Source of the DNA: Candidatus Nanopelagicaceae bacterium
Lineage (GTDB): Bacteria; Actinomycetota; Actinomycetes; Nanopelagicales; Nanopelagicaceae
Length of the DNA stretch: 64,000 nt
NCBI GenBank assembly: GCA_947454735.1
Contig: CANGLK010000002.1
Coordinates: 20,833 to 84,832, forward strand
Reading direction: 5' to 3'
Positions 30,059-41,077 of the stretch are shown here, in pieces (position 1 is the first letter of the stretch; each line of letters starts with the position of its first letter). The notes under the pieces were generated by a model, which was not told where the DNA came from, searched no databases, and worked only from the letters and a program-made list of their open reading frames with translations. Made by a program: the position numbers and the translations under genes.

Positions 30059-32182
30059 CTACTTATCTTGAAGCTTCGATGGCCACCAGATCTTTGGACC
30101 GATCTCATGGACGAGCGCTGGAACCAAAATCGAGCGAACGATGATGGTATCGAGCAATACACCGAATCCAACTGCAAAACCGAGCTCTGCAAGTGGAACG
30201 AGTGGAAGTAATCCAAGAACAGCGAAGGTCGCTGCAAGAACGATTCCTGCAGAAGTAATAACCGCACCTGTCACTGTTACGCCCTTGACTACACCTGCAC
30301 GGGTACCGATCTTTGCTGACTCTTCACGAACTCGAGTCATCAGGAAGATGTTGTAATCGATACCGAGTGCTACAAGGAAGATAAAGGCAAATAGTGGGAA
30401 TGAATTATCACCACCTGCAAAGCCGAATATGTGATTGAAGACCAATGCACAGACACCGAGCGTTGCGAAGTATGAGAGAACAACCGTTCCCAGAAGCACC
30501 ACTGCGCTAAGAATGCTTCGAAGAAGCAGACCGAGAATCAGAGTGATAACAAATAGGATGATTGGAATAATCGTATGGTTATCTCGATTATTTGCTGTGC
30601 GGACATCGAAGTAGGTAGCTGATGTTCCGCCAACAAGAGCAGTTGGGTCTACCTTCTTCGCAGCCTCGCGAATAGGAGTGATGTATTTACCGGCATCAAC
30701 GCTATCTGGAGCTTTATCCAGGGTTGCATCGAGGATGACCTTTCCACCAACTGACTTCACATTCTGAGTCATTGGATCGACCTCGTATGAAACGCCAGTT
30801 ACTCCCTTAACTGCAGAGACGCTCGCAATAACTGCATCTGCCTTACCTTGAGCGACAACAATCTTCGTTGGATCGCCTTCACCCGCAGGGAAGTGAGTAT
30901 TGAGAAGTTTCTGGCCGACAACAGATTCAGGGTTTCCTGTAAATGAATTTACTGTTCCTAGGCCATCAGCTTTGAGAGTTGAAGATGTGAAGGCTAGTGC
31001 GAGTAGAACGACACCGGTAATAGCCCACGCCTTTCGTGGATTCTTTCCAATTGAATTCGCAACCTTCGACCAAGGTCCGCTAAGGACATGGTCATCGCCA
31101 TCATTGCGAGGCTTACGTGGCCAGAAAACCCATCGTCCACATAGAACGAGAGCAGCAGGTAGGAATGTAAGAATCGTGATCATTGACGCGACGATGCCGA
31201 TTGCACCAATTGGTCCAAGACCCTTTGTGCTCGTTAATTGGCTAAAGAGCAACATCAAGAGTGAGATAGCAACAGTTGATCCAGAGGCCAGGATTGGCTC
31301 CCAGACCCCCTTATATGCAGCTCTCATGGCATCGAATCGTGATTCGTTGTGATGGAGCTCTTCACGGTAGCGAGCGATGAGAAGGAGCGCATAATCGGTT
31401 GCTGCTCCGACTACAAGCACGGAGAGAATTCCTTGAGACTGGCCATCAACGTCGATGATGTTGTTCTTCGCGAGCAAGTAAACGATTCCGCCTGCTGTTG
31501 AAAGGGCAAACATCGCTGACATCAAAGGAATAATCCAGAGAACTGGTGAGCGATAGACAACAATCAAAATCAGCGCAACCACACCAAGTGTCGTGAGCAA
31601 GAGTGATGAATCGAGAGTTCCAAATGCGCTAAAGAGATCTCCGAGGATTCCGCCAGGGCCAGTTACATATGGAGTCAGTCCTTGAGCCTTTGCAATCGGT
31701 GCCGCGTCATCACGAAGAGCCTGAACAACAGCTGGAAGAACGGGCTTATCGTTTGGTAGAAGCTTCGAAATGGATTCACCGTCTAGTGGAACATTGACGA
31801 GAATTGCCTTTCCATCTTGTGATGGGAAAGCAGTCACCTTCGCACCACTCAGAATGTAATCACCGATCTTCGCTGATGTGCCATCCAATGTGAGCTCTGG
31901 AACACCTGCGAAGTGCTGATTGATTGCAGCAATTGCAGTTGGTGATGCCTCTCCTTCAAAGAGGACGAGGGTCGGAAAGTTAAATGCCTTGCCATCAGAG
32001 AACTTGGAGATGGCATCTGATGCCTGAGATGCCTCAGAGCCCTTAGGCAGGAAGTTTGAATTGTTATTCTCTTGGACGCTAGAGAGCTTTCCGAAGAGTG
32101 GGCCGAAGATTCCGGTGATCATGAACCAGCCGATTACGACTAAAACGGCGAGGGCTACGGGCTTTTTATTCTTAATTAGCAT
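30059..32182 (-). CDS. MMPL (RND-type) transporter; likely start 32182
   Basis: Two 6-TM blocks, VVGAATDYALLLIARYREEL and ALGIDYNIFLMTRVREES. Confidence 0.92.
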   Translation of the reverse strand: MLIKNKKPVALAVLVVIGWFMITGIFGPLFGKLSSVQENNNSNFLPKGSEASQASDAISKFSDGKAFNFPTLVLFEGEASPTAIAAINQHFAGVPELTLDGTSAKIGDYILSGAKVTAFPSQDGKAILVNVPLDGESISKLLPNDKPVLPAVVQALRDDAAPIAKAQGLTPYVTGPGGILGDLFSAFGTLDSSLLLTTLGVVALILIVVYRSPVLWIIPLMSAMFALSTAGGIVYLLAKNNIIDVDGQSQGILSVLVVGAATDYALLLIARYREELHHNESRFDAMRAAYKGVWEPILASGSTVAISLLMLLFSQLTSTKGLGPIGAIGIVASMITILTFLPAALVLCGRWVFWPRKPRNDGDDHVLSGPWSKVANSIGKNPRKAWAITGVVLLALAFTSSTLKADGLGTVNSFTGNPESVVGQKLLNTHFPAGEGDPTKIVVAQGKADAVIASVSAVKGVTGVSYEVDPMTQNVKSVGGKVILDATLDKAPDSVDAGKYITPIREAAKKVDPTALVGGTSATYFDVRTANNRDNHTIIPIILFVITLILGLLLRSILSAVVLLGTVVLSYFATLGVCALVFNHIFGFAGGDNSFPLFAFIFLVALGIDYNIFLMTRVREESAKIGTRAGVVKGVTVTGAVITSAGIVLAATFAVLGLLPLVPLAELGFAVGFGVLLDTIIVRSILVPALVHEIGPKIWWPSKLQDK

Positions 32183-32211
32183 GGGCGGGAGTCTACCTTT
32201 AGGCTTACCTC

Positions 32212-32859
32212 GTGCCTGCAATTGACTCCTCCCCTCTCGCTCTCAAGCGAAGCGGGTTAGTTGAATATGAAGAGGCTCTTGCTATTCAGCGAACGATCCA
32301 CTCAGAGGTCGCAGCTGGCGTTCGCCCTAACACTCTTATCCTTCTGGAGCATCCATCTATTTATACCGCTGGCAAGCGAACACTTGATGAAGAACGCCCT
32401 GGAAATGGTGCACGTGTTCTCGATGTCGATCGCGGCGGAAAGATCACCTGGCATGGCCCGGGCCAATTGGTCGGTTATCCCATTGTGCGATTGAGCAATC
32501 CCCACGAGCTCGTTGGCTTTGTCCGAGAGATTGAAGCTGGTCTCATCAAGGTATGTGCAGATTTTGGTATTAAGGGCGTTCGAGTCGCTGGACGTTCTGG
32601 AGTCTGGGTTGTCGACGAGAAGGGCGAACGTAAGGTCGCAGCGATTGGCATTCGCGTCGCATCAGGTACATCGATGCATGGCTTTGCCCTCAACGTGAAC
32701 CCTGACTTAACTTCCTTTGAAGCAATCATTCCTTGCGGAATTTCAGATGCCGCAGTGACATCCCTAGCCCAAGAACTCGAGCGAGAAATTACAATTGCAG
32801 AGGTAACCCCCGTTGTAGAGAAGTATCTCTACGAAGCACTAACAAAGGTGAGCGCATGA
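32212..32859 (+). CDS. lipB: Octanoyltransferase (GTG start)
   Basis: [40 protein letters not shown]...HGFALNVN. Confidence 0.95.
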   Translation: MPAIDSSPLALKRSGLVEYEEALAIQRTIHSEVAAGVRPNTLILLEHPSIYTAGKRTLDEERPGNGARVLDVDRGGKITWHGPGQLVGYPIVRLSNPHELVGFVREIEAGLIKVCADFGIKGVRVAGRSGVWVVDEKGERKVAAIGIRVASGTSMHGFALNVNPDLTSFEAIIPCGISDAAVTSLAQELEREITIAEVTPVVEKYLYEALTKVSA

Positions 32860-33788
32860 CAATCGCACCAGATGGCCGCAAGCTTCTTCGCATTGAAGCT
32901 CGTAACGCTGAAACTCCTATTGAGCGAAAGCCTGAATGGATCAAGACTCGCGCCAACATGGGACCTGAGTACACGCGCCTTCGCTCATTGGTAAAGACAG
33001 AATCTCTACATACCGTCTGCCAAGAAGCTGCATGTCCAAATATCTTTGAATGCTGGGAAGATAAAGAGGCAACATTTCTCATTGGTGGCGAACGTTGTAC
33101 TCGTCGCTGCGACTTTTGCAATATCGATACTGGAAAGCCAGAACCCATCGATCGCGATGAACCACGCCGCGTCGCAGAATCAGTTCAATCAATGGGACTT
33201 AAGTACGCAACTATTACAGGTGTAACGCGCGACGATTTAGAAGATGAGGGCGCATGGCTCTATGCAGAGACCATTCGCAAGGTTCATGAACTCAACCCTG
33301 GTACAGGCGTTGAAATGCTTGCTCCTGATTTCGGTGCAAAGCCACAACTTCTCAATCAAGTCTTTGAGACTCGCCCAGAAGTATTTGCACATAACCTTGA
33401 AACTGTTCCCCGTATCTTCAAGCGAATTCGCCCTGCATTTACCTATGAAAAATCCCTCAATGTCATTACTCAGGCACGTGAATTCGGTTTGATTACAAAA
33501 TCGAATTTGATCCTTGGACTTGGCGAAGAGATCAGTGAAGTTATTCAAGCCCTTGAAGATTTGCATGGAGCAGGTTGCGACCTCATCACAATCACTCAAT
33601 ATCTACGTCCAACAAATAAGCATCACCCAGTCGAGCGTTGGGTAAAGCCAGATGAGTTTGTCGATCTTGCAAAGCGCGCTGAAGATATTGGATTTAGCGG
33701 CGTAATGAGCGGACCACTTGTGCGTTCTTCATATCGCGCGGGACGTCTCTACAAGCAGGCTCAGGAAAAGCGCGCTCTACGTGGCTGA
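32856..33788 (+). CDS. lipA: Lipoyl synthase; ATGA overlap with lipB
   Basis: [12 protein letters not shown] radical SAM motif, [25 protein letters not shown]. Confidence 0.96.
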   Translation: MTIAPDGRKLLRIEARNAETPIERKPEWIKTRANMGPEYTRLRSLVKTESLHTVCQEAACPNIFECWEDKEATFLIGGERCTRRCDFCNIDTGKPEPIDRDEPRRVAESVQSMGLKYATITGVTRDDLEDEGAWLYAETIRKVHELNPGTGVEMLAPDFGAKPQLLNQVFETRPEVFAHNLETVPRIFKRIRPAFTYEKSLNVITQAREFGLITKSNLILGLGEEISEVIQALEDLHGAGCDLITITQYLRPTNKHHPVERWVKPDEFVDLAKRAEDIGFSGVMSGPLVRSSYRAGRLYKQAQEKRALRG

Positions 33789-34485
33789 TCTCGTCTATCC
33801 CCCAGTTGTCGTTGCCCTTCGCACGCTCTGGAAAACTCTTGGACTCAAATTTGATTTTCAAGGAATTGAGCATCTGCCTGATCAAAACCACGGTGGCGCT
33901 GTTCTTGCGATGAACCACATTAGCTATCTTGATTTCGCACTCGTCGGTACCGCTGCGCTTCCCATGAAGCGCTATGTGCGATTTATGGCGAAGAAGGAGC
34001 TCTTTGATAATAAAGTTGCCGGTCCACTCTTGCGAGGAATGCACCACATCAGCGTTGATCGCTCCAATGGTTCTGCATCACTAGTTGCAGCACTTCGTGC
34101 TCTTCGCGATGGTGAAATCATCGGCATCTTCCCTGAAGGCACAATCTCTGTCTCCTTCGAAATTAAAGAGCTCAAGAGCGGCGCAGTCCGTTTGGCGCAA
34201 GGCGCTGGAGTACCAGTGATTCCAACAATCATCTGGGGATCGCAACGCCTCTGGACTAAGAAGGTAAAGCGAAATCTGGCTCAACGCGGAGTCCCTATCT
34301 CTGTAACATTTGGTGAACCGATCTACTTTGAAAAAGGCAGCGATGTAGAAGCTGGTGAGGCAATTTTGCGCGGAGCGATGGTGAAAATGCTCCACGAAAT
34401 ACAGGAAAAGTATCCAGATTCACATCAAGGTCAGCGCTGGGCGCCTGTTCGCCTTGGTGGTACCGCACCTGCTCCCCTAAACTAA
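33781..34485 (+). CDS. Lysophospholipid acyltransferase (PlsC family), GTG start refined
   Basis: [12 protein letters not shown] and FPEGTIS motifs. Confidence 0.88.
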   Translation: MADLVYPPVVVALRTLWKTLGLKFDFQGIEHLPDQNHGGAVLAMNHISYLDFALVGTAALPMKRYVRFMAKKELFDNKVAGPLLRGMHHISVDRSNGSASLVAALRALRDGEIIGIFPEGTISVSFEIKELKSGAVRLAQGAGVPVIPTIIWGSQRLWTKKVKRNLAQRGVPISVTFGEPIYFEKGSDVEAGEAILRGAMVKMLHEIQEKYPDSHQGQRWAPVRLGGTAPAPLN

Positions 34486-34490
34486 CGGGC

Positions 34491-35156
34491 ATGGCTAAGA
34501 ATAAAGAAGAGAAGGTCAAGTCCCCACGTTTTAAAGAGTTCCGTGACGCTTATGCAATCACGAAGAGCGTAAAACCTTGGATTGGCGCGCTCCTCCTTGG
34601 AGTAATTCTCGGAGTTACCGCAGTTGCAATCGCGCTTGGTGCTTGGGGCGGACATCCGATCTATGCAGCATTTATTGGCCTCCCATCTTCAATGATCGTG
34701 GCTTTAGTGATCTTTACTCGTATCGCAGGCTCAGCCGCCTATGCATCAATCGAAGGTCAGATTGGTGCCGGCGCATCTGTCTTGATGGCTATCCGTAAGG
34801 GATGGACAACAACTCCTGCAGTTGCTGTTAACCGAAACCAAGATATGGTCCACCGCAGCATTGGTCGCGGCGGAATTGTTCTTACCGCCGAGGGCGGGTC
34901 TGCAACGACTCAGATGTTGCAAGATGAGAAGAAGAAGTCAGAACGTTATGCACCAGGTGCTCCAATAACTTTGATCGTTGTTGGCGATGGCGCTGGCCAG
35001 GTCCCACTCAAGAAGTTGCAGAAGCATGTTCAGAAATTGCCTAAGAAGCTTTCAGCACATCAGATGCGTGAACTTCGTATGCGCCTTAAGGCTGTCGGCG
35101 GAATGTCTCTGCCAGTTCCAAAGGGACCAATGCCTAAGGGTGTAAAGATTAAGTAA
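34491..35156 (+). CDS. DUF4191 family membrane protein
   Basis: Position between lipA region and glnA; two TM helices; NRNQDMVHRSIGRGGIVLTAEG. Confidence 0.82.
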   Translation: MAKNKEEKVKSPRFKEFRDAYAITKSVKPWIGALLLGVILGVTAVAIALGAWGGHPIYAAFIGLPSSMIVALVIFTRIAGSAAYASIEGQIGAGASVLMAIRKGWTTTPAVAVNRNQDMVHRSIGRGGIVLTAEGGSATTQMLQDEKKKSERYAPGAPITLIVVGDGAGQVPLKKLQKHVQKLPKKLSAHQMRELRMRLKAVGGMSLPVPKGPMPKGVKIK

Positions 35157-35528
35157 TTACCGTCTTACTAAAACGGTATTAGATAGACGCTCATTTACTC
35201 CACGACCATTCTCATCAAATGTAATTGCGGTAATGATGATCACCATCAGAAGAGTTCGAATCAACGCCTGAAGCGGCGTTGCAGCTCCCCCATCGCTAAA
35301 ACGAATAACTTTGAGGCCCACGATTCTGTGGCCAAATGAAGATCCACCGAAGCAAACCAAGATCAGGTACTCGATGGTCAAGACGAGAAGAACGGTTCCA
35401 CCGATTCCACGGCTACGCTCTAGAAATGTGCCACTCCCAGCAAAGAAGCCCAAGGTGACCGCATAGGCGGCTAGCCAGTCTATTGTGATACCGAGCGCAC
35501 GACGGCCCTGGCTGATGCGTGGATACAT
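35157..35528 (-). CDS. RDD family membrane protein (start refined)
   Basis: RRALGITIDWLAAYAVTLGFF...GGSSFGHRIVGLKVIR. Confidence 0.85.
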   Translation of the reverse strand: MYPRISQGRRALGITIDWLAAYAVTLGFFAGSGTFLERSRGIGGTVLLVLTIEYLILVCFGGSSFGHRIVGLKVIRFSDGGAATPLQALIRTLLMVIIITAITFDENGRGVNERLSNTVLVRR

Positions 35529-35567
35529 GGCGGTAAGCCTACCGAGATGAGACAAGTCGGTCGATTT

Positions 35568-35583
35568 GTTACATAGGCGTAAC
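35568..35583. promoter_or_regulatory. Inverted repeat GTTAC-N6-GTAAC, candidate GlnR-like operator upstream of glnA
   Basis: gttac ataggc gtaac in the glnA/RDD divergent region. Confidence 0.4.
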
Positions 35584-35699
35584 ACGCCAATTCACATAAG
35601 TGGCCATTCAGGTTCTAGGCTCTGCCACATAGAAAGGCTCAAAGTCGAGCCCTTTCGACAGGGTCAATTCGACTATGAGACTTATTGGGAGTCATACAT

Positions 35700-37133
35700 A
35701 TGTTTAAGAATTCAAGCGAAATATTCGCGTATATCAAGAAGGAAGACGTCAAGCTTATTGATGTTCGCTTTACTGATCTTCCAGGAATCCAGCACCACTT
35801 CAACGTTCCAGTTGAATCATTTGATGAAGCAGTCTTCACAGATGGTTTGATGTTCGATGGTTCATCAATCCGCGGATTCCAGTCAATTCACGAATCAGAT
35901 ATGAAGCTACTTCCAGTTCCATCATCTGCATATATCGATCCATTCCGTCTTGAGAAGACTCTCGTCATTATCTTCTCTGTTCACAATCCGTCAGATAACA
36001 CTCCTTACTCACGCGATCCACGTGGCGTTGTAGCGAAGGCAGTTGAATACTTGAAGTCAACAGGTATCGCAGATCAGGCATTCTTTGCTCCAGAAGCAGA
36101 GTTCTATGTCTTCGATGCAGTTCGATTTAAGACAGGCATCAACGAGTCATTCCACCACATCGATTCTTACGAAGGTGCTTGGAATACAGGCATCGTTGCA
36201 GATCCTGATGGAACACCTAACCGCGGTTACCGCACACGTATTAAGGGCGGCTACTTCCCTGTTTCACCAACAGATCAGTATGCAGATCTTCGTGATGAAA
36301 TGGTAATGGAGCTCGGTCGTGCAGGTCTTCTCGTTGAGCGTTCACACCACGAAGTGGGAACAGCTGGACAGATGGAGATCAACTACAAGTTCACCGACAT
36401 TCTTACTGCAGGCGATGAGTTGATGAAGTTTAAGTACATCATCCGCAACGTTGCATGGGAAGGCGGCAAGACAGCAACATTTATGCCAAAGCCACTCTTC
36501 GGAGATAACGGCTCAGGTATGCACGTACACCAGTCACTCTGGAAGGATGGCAAGCCGCTCTTCTTCGAAGCTGGCACATATGGCGATCTCTCAGATATGG
36601 CACGTTGGTATATCGGTGGACTCTTGAAGCATGCACCATCACTTCTTGCATTCACCAACCCAACTGTTAACTCATACCGTCGTTTGGTTCCAGGATACGA
36701 AGCTCCAGTAAACCTCGTTTACTCAGCTCGTAACCGTTCAGCATGTATCCGTATCCCAATTACAGGATCGTCACCAAAGGCAAAGCGCGTTGAGTTCCGT
36801 TGCCCAGATCCATCATCAAACCCATACCTCGCATTTGCAGCAATGCTCATGGCTGGCATCGATGGAATCGTCAATAAGATCGAACCACCTGCTCCAGTTG
36901 ATAAGGATCTCTACGAGCTCGAGGGCGCAGAAGCTGCAGCTATCCCACAGGTTCCAGGTTCACTCGATGCAGTTCTTAATTCACTCGAGAAGGACCACGA
37001 ATTCCTCACAAAGGGTGGAGTCTTCACAGACGATCTCATCGCAACATGGATCGATTGGAAGCGTACAAACGAAGTTGATTACGTACGTCTACGTCCGCAT
37101 CCAGCTGAGTTCGAGCTTTACTACGACATCTAA
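35700..37133 (+). CDS. glnA: Type I glutamine synthetase
   Basis: [32 protein letters not shown]-like, NRSACIRIP, adenylylation-loop NLY-like ELPPE variant region. Confidence 0.96.
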   Translation: MFKNSSEIFAYIKKEDVKLIDVRFTDLPGIQHHFNVPVESFDEAVFTDGLMFDGSSIRGFQSIHESDMKLLPVPSSAYIDPFRLEKTLVIIFSVHNPSDNTPYSRDPRGVVAKAVEYLKSTGIADQAFFAPEAEFYVFDAVRFKTGINESFHHIDSYEGAWNTGIVADPDGTPNRGYRTRIKGGYFPVSPTDQYADLRDEMVMELGRAGLLVERSHHEVGTAGQMEINYKFTDILTAGDELMKFKYIIRNVAWEGGKTATFMPKPLFGDNGSGMHVHQSLWKDGKPLFFEAGTYGDLSDMARWYIGGLLKHAPSLLAFTNPTVNSYRRLVPGYEAPVNLVYSARNRSACIRIPITGSSPKAKRVEFRCPDPSSNPYLAFAAMLMAGIDGIVNKIEPPAPVDKDLYELEGAEAAAIPQVPGSLDAVLNSLEKDHEFLTKGGVFTDDLIATWIDWKRTNEVDYVRLRPHPAEFELYYDI

Positions 37134-37141
37134 GTCGTCTT

Positions 37142-37179
37142 ACAAAAATGGCCCTCGAGAGATCGGGGGCCATTTTTGT
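37142..37179 (+). terminator. Intrinsic terminator after glnA
   Basis: Perfect 13-bp stem acaaaaatggccc / gggccatttttgt with T-run. Confidence 0.93.
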
Positions 37180-37219
37180 TCTCATATGAAGCTAGCCTCA
37201 GTGCCGGTACGATTACCTC

Positions 37220-38377
37220 ATGTCCGACTGGTACTCAGATGATCCGAATGAGGATGAGCAATTCCAGTCTCGGCGTTCGAAATCAATTTTTACAGTTGGG
37301 TTGCTGCTAGTAGCCGGTTTCTTCATTCAATCAACGTTTGCTGGCAACATATCCTTGAACTCAGGAAATGTGGTTGAGTTTGGGCAAGGTGTTCTTCAGA
37401 CTGTATCTTGCGACAAGTCGGTAACGCTCACGCCACAATCCTCATTTGCCAATGCAGCTGGAGCCGGTGGATACAACTTTTCAATCGTGACTATCTCTAA
37501 TTTGGACACGACCCTACAGGGATGTGCAGGTCGAACTTTGACCTTGAAGGCTTATGGAGATTCAGGAACAGCTCTAACAGCTTTTTCAATCGCCATAGCT
37601 TCTGATGGGACTTTCTCATCCACTGACGGCACTTTGTCGAACCAAGGGGCTCAAGGAACTTCTAGTTCAGTGATGTTAACTCTTACTTCCACCGTGGCAT
37701 CTGCAAACGTCTTCAAAATAACCTTGGAAAGTGCCTCAACTATTCTTACCTGCGCTACCGGTGGTTCTTGTGTAATTGGAAATGCCGGCCCCGGTGGCGG
37801 AATTATCTATTACGTTGATGCAGGAGGTGGATTTAATTGTGGTCCAACATTCACTTCGACTTGCCACTACTTAGAAGTTGCACCATACGGCTGGAATACA
37901 GGCGCAGACCCACTCAATATCTGGGCGAATGCTAGTTATCAAAGTACCGCAGTTCCTGGAATCGTCTCCCAATCAACGGCGCTCAATGATCCAACAGAGA
38001 TTGGTCTCGGTTATAAATACTCTGCGGCCATAGTCTCGCAAGGAAACGACGCCACAACGGCAGCAGGTTTGGCGCGCGCGTACAGAGGTGGCTCTCGCTC
38101 TGACTGGTATTTACCTACTACGACTGAATTGAATCTCCTATGTCAATGGAATCGTGGCATCGTGCAAAACGCGACAACCGTGTGTACTGGTGGCGCTCTC
38201 AACTCTGGAACTGGAGCTAGCGGTTCAGGCTTACTTGCCGAGTATTACCAGTCTTCTTCTCAGGGTTCTGCCACTCTCAACTGGGTACAACAGTTCGGAA
38301 CGGTAAATGGAGTTGGCAACCAAGGCGGTGGCTTGAAATCTGCGAGCTACCGAGTGCGCCCGATACGAGCCTTCTAA
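37220..38377 (+). CDS. Exported/membrane-anchored hypothetical with C-terminal DUF1566/Lcl-like domain
   Basis: N-terminal TM FTVGLLLVAGFFIQSTFAG; C-terminal SRSDWYLPTTTELNLLCQW...SASYRVRPIRAF. Confidence 0.75.
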   Translation: MSDWYSDDPNEDEQFQSRRSKSIFTVGLLLVAGFFIQSTFAGNISLNSGNVVEFGQGVLQTVSCDKSVTLTPQSSFANAAGAGGYNFSIVTISNLDTTLQGCAGRTLTLKAYGDSGTALTAFSIAIASDGTFSSTDGTLSNQGAQGTSSSVMLTLTSTVASANVFKITLESASTILTCATGGSCVIGNAGPGGGIIYYVDAGGGFNCGPTFTSTCHYLEVAPYGWNTGADPLNIWANASYQSTAVPGIVSQSTALNDPTEIGLGYKYSAAIVSQGNDATTAAGLARAYRGGSRSDWYLPTTTELNLLCQWNRGIVQNATTVCTGGALNSGTGASGSGLLAEYYQSSSQGSATLNWVQQFGTVNGVGNQGGGLKSASYRVRPIRAF

Positions 38378-38406
38378 GCTGATTCATGGTCCGTTATCAT
38401 CACACC

Positions 38407-38886
38407 ATGAGTGATGAACGGGAAAGATTGAGTTATGAAGAGTTCGGACTGGCAGTCCGAGAAATGGCTCAAGTAATCAAGGATTCAAATTATGAACCCG
38501 ACATTATTCTTAGTATCGCTCGAGGAGGACTGTTGATCGGTGGTGCTCTCGGCTACGCCCTGGGCGTGAAGAACACATTTACGATGTCCGTTGAGTTCTA
38601 TACCGGCGTCAATGAACGTTTAGCGCTCCCAGTTGTTTTGCCACCAGTCCCCAATAAAGTAGATCTCACCGGCCTCAAAGTATTGGTCGCCGATGATGTC
38701 GCCGATACCGGTGCCACACTTAAATTGGTACGCGAGTTCTGCGGTGAATATGTTCAGGAAGTTCGTAGTGCCGTGCTTTACGAGAAATCCCACAGCGTCG
38801 AAAAGCCAGATTACGCATGGCGCCACACAGATCTATGGATTGAGTTCCCTTGGTCGGTAGAACCACCGGTGGAGAAGAGTAAGTAA
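38407..38886 (+). CDS. Phosphoribosyltransferase family protein
   Basis: ILSIARGGLLIGGALGYALG and VLVADDVADTGATLKLV PRPP loop. Confidence 0.88.
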   Translation: MSDERERLSYEEFGLAVREMAQVIKDSNYEPDIILSIARGGLLIGGALGYALGVKNTFTMSVEFYTGVNERLALPVVLPPVPNKVDLTGLKVLVADDVADTGATLKLVREFCGEYVQEVRSAVLYEKSHSVEKPDYAWRHTDLWIEFPWSVEPPVEKSK

Positions 38887-39570
38887 ATGACATTCGCAGC
38901 AGAGTTTGTTGGTGAACTCTCCCCTGCCCTGAAGGGAATGGGAGAGCGTAAGCGCGCCATCGGTGCGCAGCTGTATATGAAGGATGTTGCGCCATTTATC
39001 GGTGTCGCCACACCTGAGCGCAGGAACCTTGTAAAGAGGATTGCTAAAGAGATGCGCATTCCAACATCTGAGGAACTGGGCTCAACAGCTCGAAAGCTCT
39101 GGAAGTTAGCTGAGCGTGAGTTCCAATATGCGGCCAATGACCTGATCGGAATTCATTGGAAAATCGCCGATAAGAACTTCCTTGCAGATCATGCGGAATA
39201 TCTTATTTCTACCAAGTCTTGGTGGGACACAGTCGATGGCTTGGGAAGCGTTGCAGTCTCACCACTGACCGATAAGTATGGATGCGAGAAGTTGATCGCG
39301 AAATGGAATAAGTCAGAGAATATGTGGCTCAATCGCGCTGCAATTCAGCATCAACGTGGGCGACGATTTGAAACAGATGTGAATCTCGTTCTTCAATATT
39401 GTGACGATCACTCAGATTCTAAAGAATTCTTCATTGTGAAGGCGATCGGTTGGGCGCTTCGCGATCTATCACCGATCAGTCCATCTGCGGTGAGGAAATT
39501 CTTAAAGGATCATCCAGATCTTGGGCGAGCTGCCGTCCGCGAAGCAGAGCGCGGCTTAAATCGCCTTTGA
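38887..39570 (+). CDS. DNA alkylation repair protein (HEAT-like, AlkD type)
   Basis: FIGVATPERRNLVKRIAKEM...HWKIADKNFLADHAEYLIST..SWWDTVDGLG. Confidence 0.88.
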   Translation: MTFAAEFVGELSPALKGMGERKRAIGAQLYMKDVAPFIGVATPERRNLVKRIAKEMRIPTSEELGSTARKLWKLAEREFQYAANDLIGIHWKIADKNFLADHAEYLISTKSWWDTVDGLGSVAVSPLTDKYGCEKLIAKWNKSENMWLNRAAIQHQRGRRFETDVNLVLQYCDDHSDSKEFFIVKAIGWALRDLSPISPSAVRKFLKDHPDLGRAAVREAERGLNRL

Positions 39571-40791
39571 CTCTGGTGTATGAGTCCAAGACTTTGTAAC
39601 CAACTTATGCATCACCGTTCCATTAATGGCAAAGATTGCAGCGAGAATCCACCATCCAGAAATTCCCATACCAATGACAAGTGCTGTGACGAGTGCTGGA
39701 CCAAGAGTTCCGCTGAGTCCCCATGAGAGCCCCCATACGCCTTGATACTGGCCTTGATGGTTCTCATCTGCCAGTCCAAATCCAATAGACCATGAACCTG
39801 CAGAGCCAATTAGCTCGCCAACAATGTGCGATGCCATTCCAAGTGCAAGAAGGAGTGATGCGATTACCGCATTCACCCCGTGTGCGTATGCATAGAGTAG
39901 GCATGCGAGAGAGAGGAAGTATGAAGCGAGACGGTAGTGCTTGGCTCCTCCAAAGAGAGTGGCCGAGCCTTTACTTGCTGCAACCTGCAAGAGCATCACA
40001 GCGATTGTATTCATCAACATAATGACAGATACCCACCATCGAGGCGCGTTAGTCTCGCGTACTACCCAGAGCGGAATGGCAACTGATTGAAGTACGAAGT
40101 GGACTGACATGAATGCATTTGAGAGAGTCGCACCGAGAAAAACTTTATCCTTCATGGCAGCAAATGAGAATGGTTCACCACGTTCTACAGTTGGTTCAAC
40201 GAATGGCAGCTTGAGATACATCAAACCGGCAATAACGAAGGTAATTGCATCTCCGATAAGGAGAGCTTTATAGACCGCCGGATTGTTCAGCGCTAAACCA
40301 ATACCTGCAAAGAGAGTTCCGACCGAAATTCCAAAGTTCGTAACAGCGCGCTGATAGGCGCGAAGTTGTACGCGAGATTCTTCTCCCCCGAGCTTTGCGA
40401 TCGTTGCCATACGAGTTGTCTGCGCAACCACACCGAGCATCCCCATCACAATATGAATTGCAAGGAATGGCACATAACTGTGTACGAAGACCAACCCAGC
40501 CATGATTACACCTTCGGCAGCAACTGCGTAGGCGCTTATATTTCGAGGTCCAAAGCGATCTGCGATATGACCGGAAGGAACGCTAAGAGTCATCGCCAAT
40601 CCACCTGCGATAGAGATGGCTAGAGCCACCTGAGCGGGTGAGAGTCTAACGACGGTGGTGAAGTAGATGACATCAACAGTCATGAAGAGGCCATTGCCGA
40701 AGGTATTGACGAAAGTTGAACCAGCCAGAATTCGAAGGTGGGGCTCTTGCGGGATCACTTTGCGAGCCAGCGCGCCTATTTTCCCGCTCAT
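39556..40791 (-). CDS. MFS transporter
   Basis: 12 TM-like helices, GHIADRFGPRNISAYA motif. Confidence 0.88.
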   Translation of the reverse strand: MSGKIGALARKVIPQEPHLRILAGSTFVNTFGNGLFMTVDVIYFTTVVRLSPAQVALAISIAGGLAMTLSVPSGHIADRFGPRNISAYAVAAEGVIMAGLVFVHSYVPFLAIHIVMGMLGVVAQTTRMATIAKLGGEESRVQLRAYQRAVTNFGISVGTLFAGIGLALNNPAVYKALLIGDAITFVIAGLMYLKLPFVEPTVERGEPFSFAAMKDKVFLGATLSNAFMSVHFVLQSVAIPLWVVRETNAPRWWVSVIMLMNTIAVMLLQVAASKGSATLFGGAKHYRLASYFLSLACLLYAYAHGVNAVIASLLLALGMASHIVGELIGSAGSWSIGFGLADENHQGQYQGVWGLSWGLSGTLGPALVTALVIGMGISGWWILAAIFAINGTVMHKLVTKSWTHTPESKAI

Positions 40792-40910
40792 ATGCTGATT
40801 CTATCTGACCTTTTCTAAGGATTCTTTCAGGTTATCTAAGGCGCTACCTCAGCAACGAAGTGCATTATCTGCAATGTAAGAGTTACTTACAACGAAAGGT
40901 AGTGGCAGAT

Positions 40911-41069
40911 ATGTTCATCGCATTCATCCTCTTAGGAGCAGTTCCAGCCACGCTCTTCTTCATCTCAAAGTTGGGTCTTAGCAATCCTCCACTGGAACAC
41001 CTCATTATTGATGTTTCACCTTTAAGAGCGGCTCGATCATCTCGCGAGGATGTTCAGCTCGCTGCATAA
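40911..41069 (+). CDS. Small 52-aa membrane protein, hypothetical
   Basis: MFIAFILLGAVPATLFFISKLGLSNPP... with upstream aaagg RBS and downstream hairpin. Confidence 0.5.
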   Translation: MFIAFILLGAVPATLFFISKLGLSNPPLEHLIIDVSPLRAARSSREDVQLAA

Positions 41070-41077
41070 GTAAAAGC

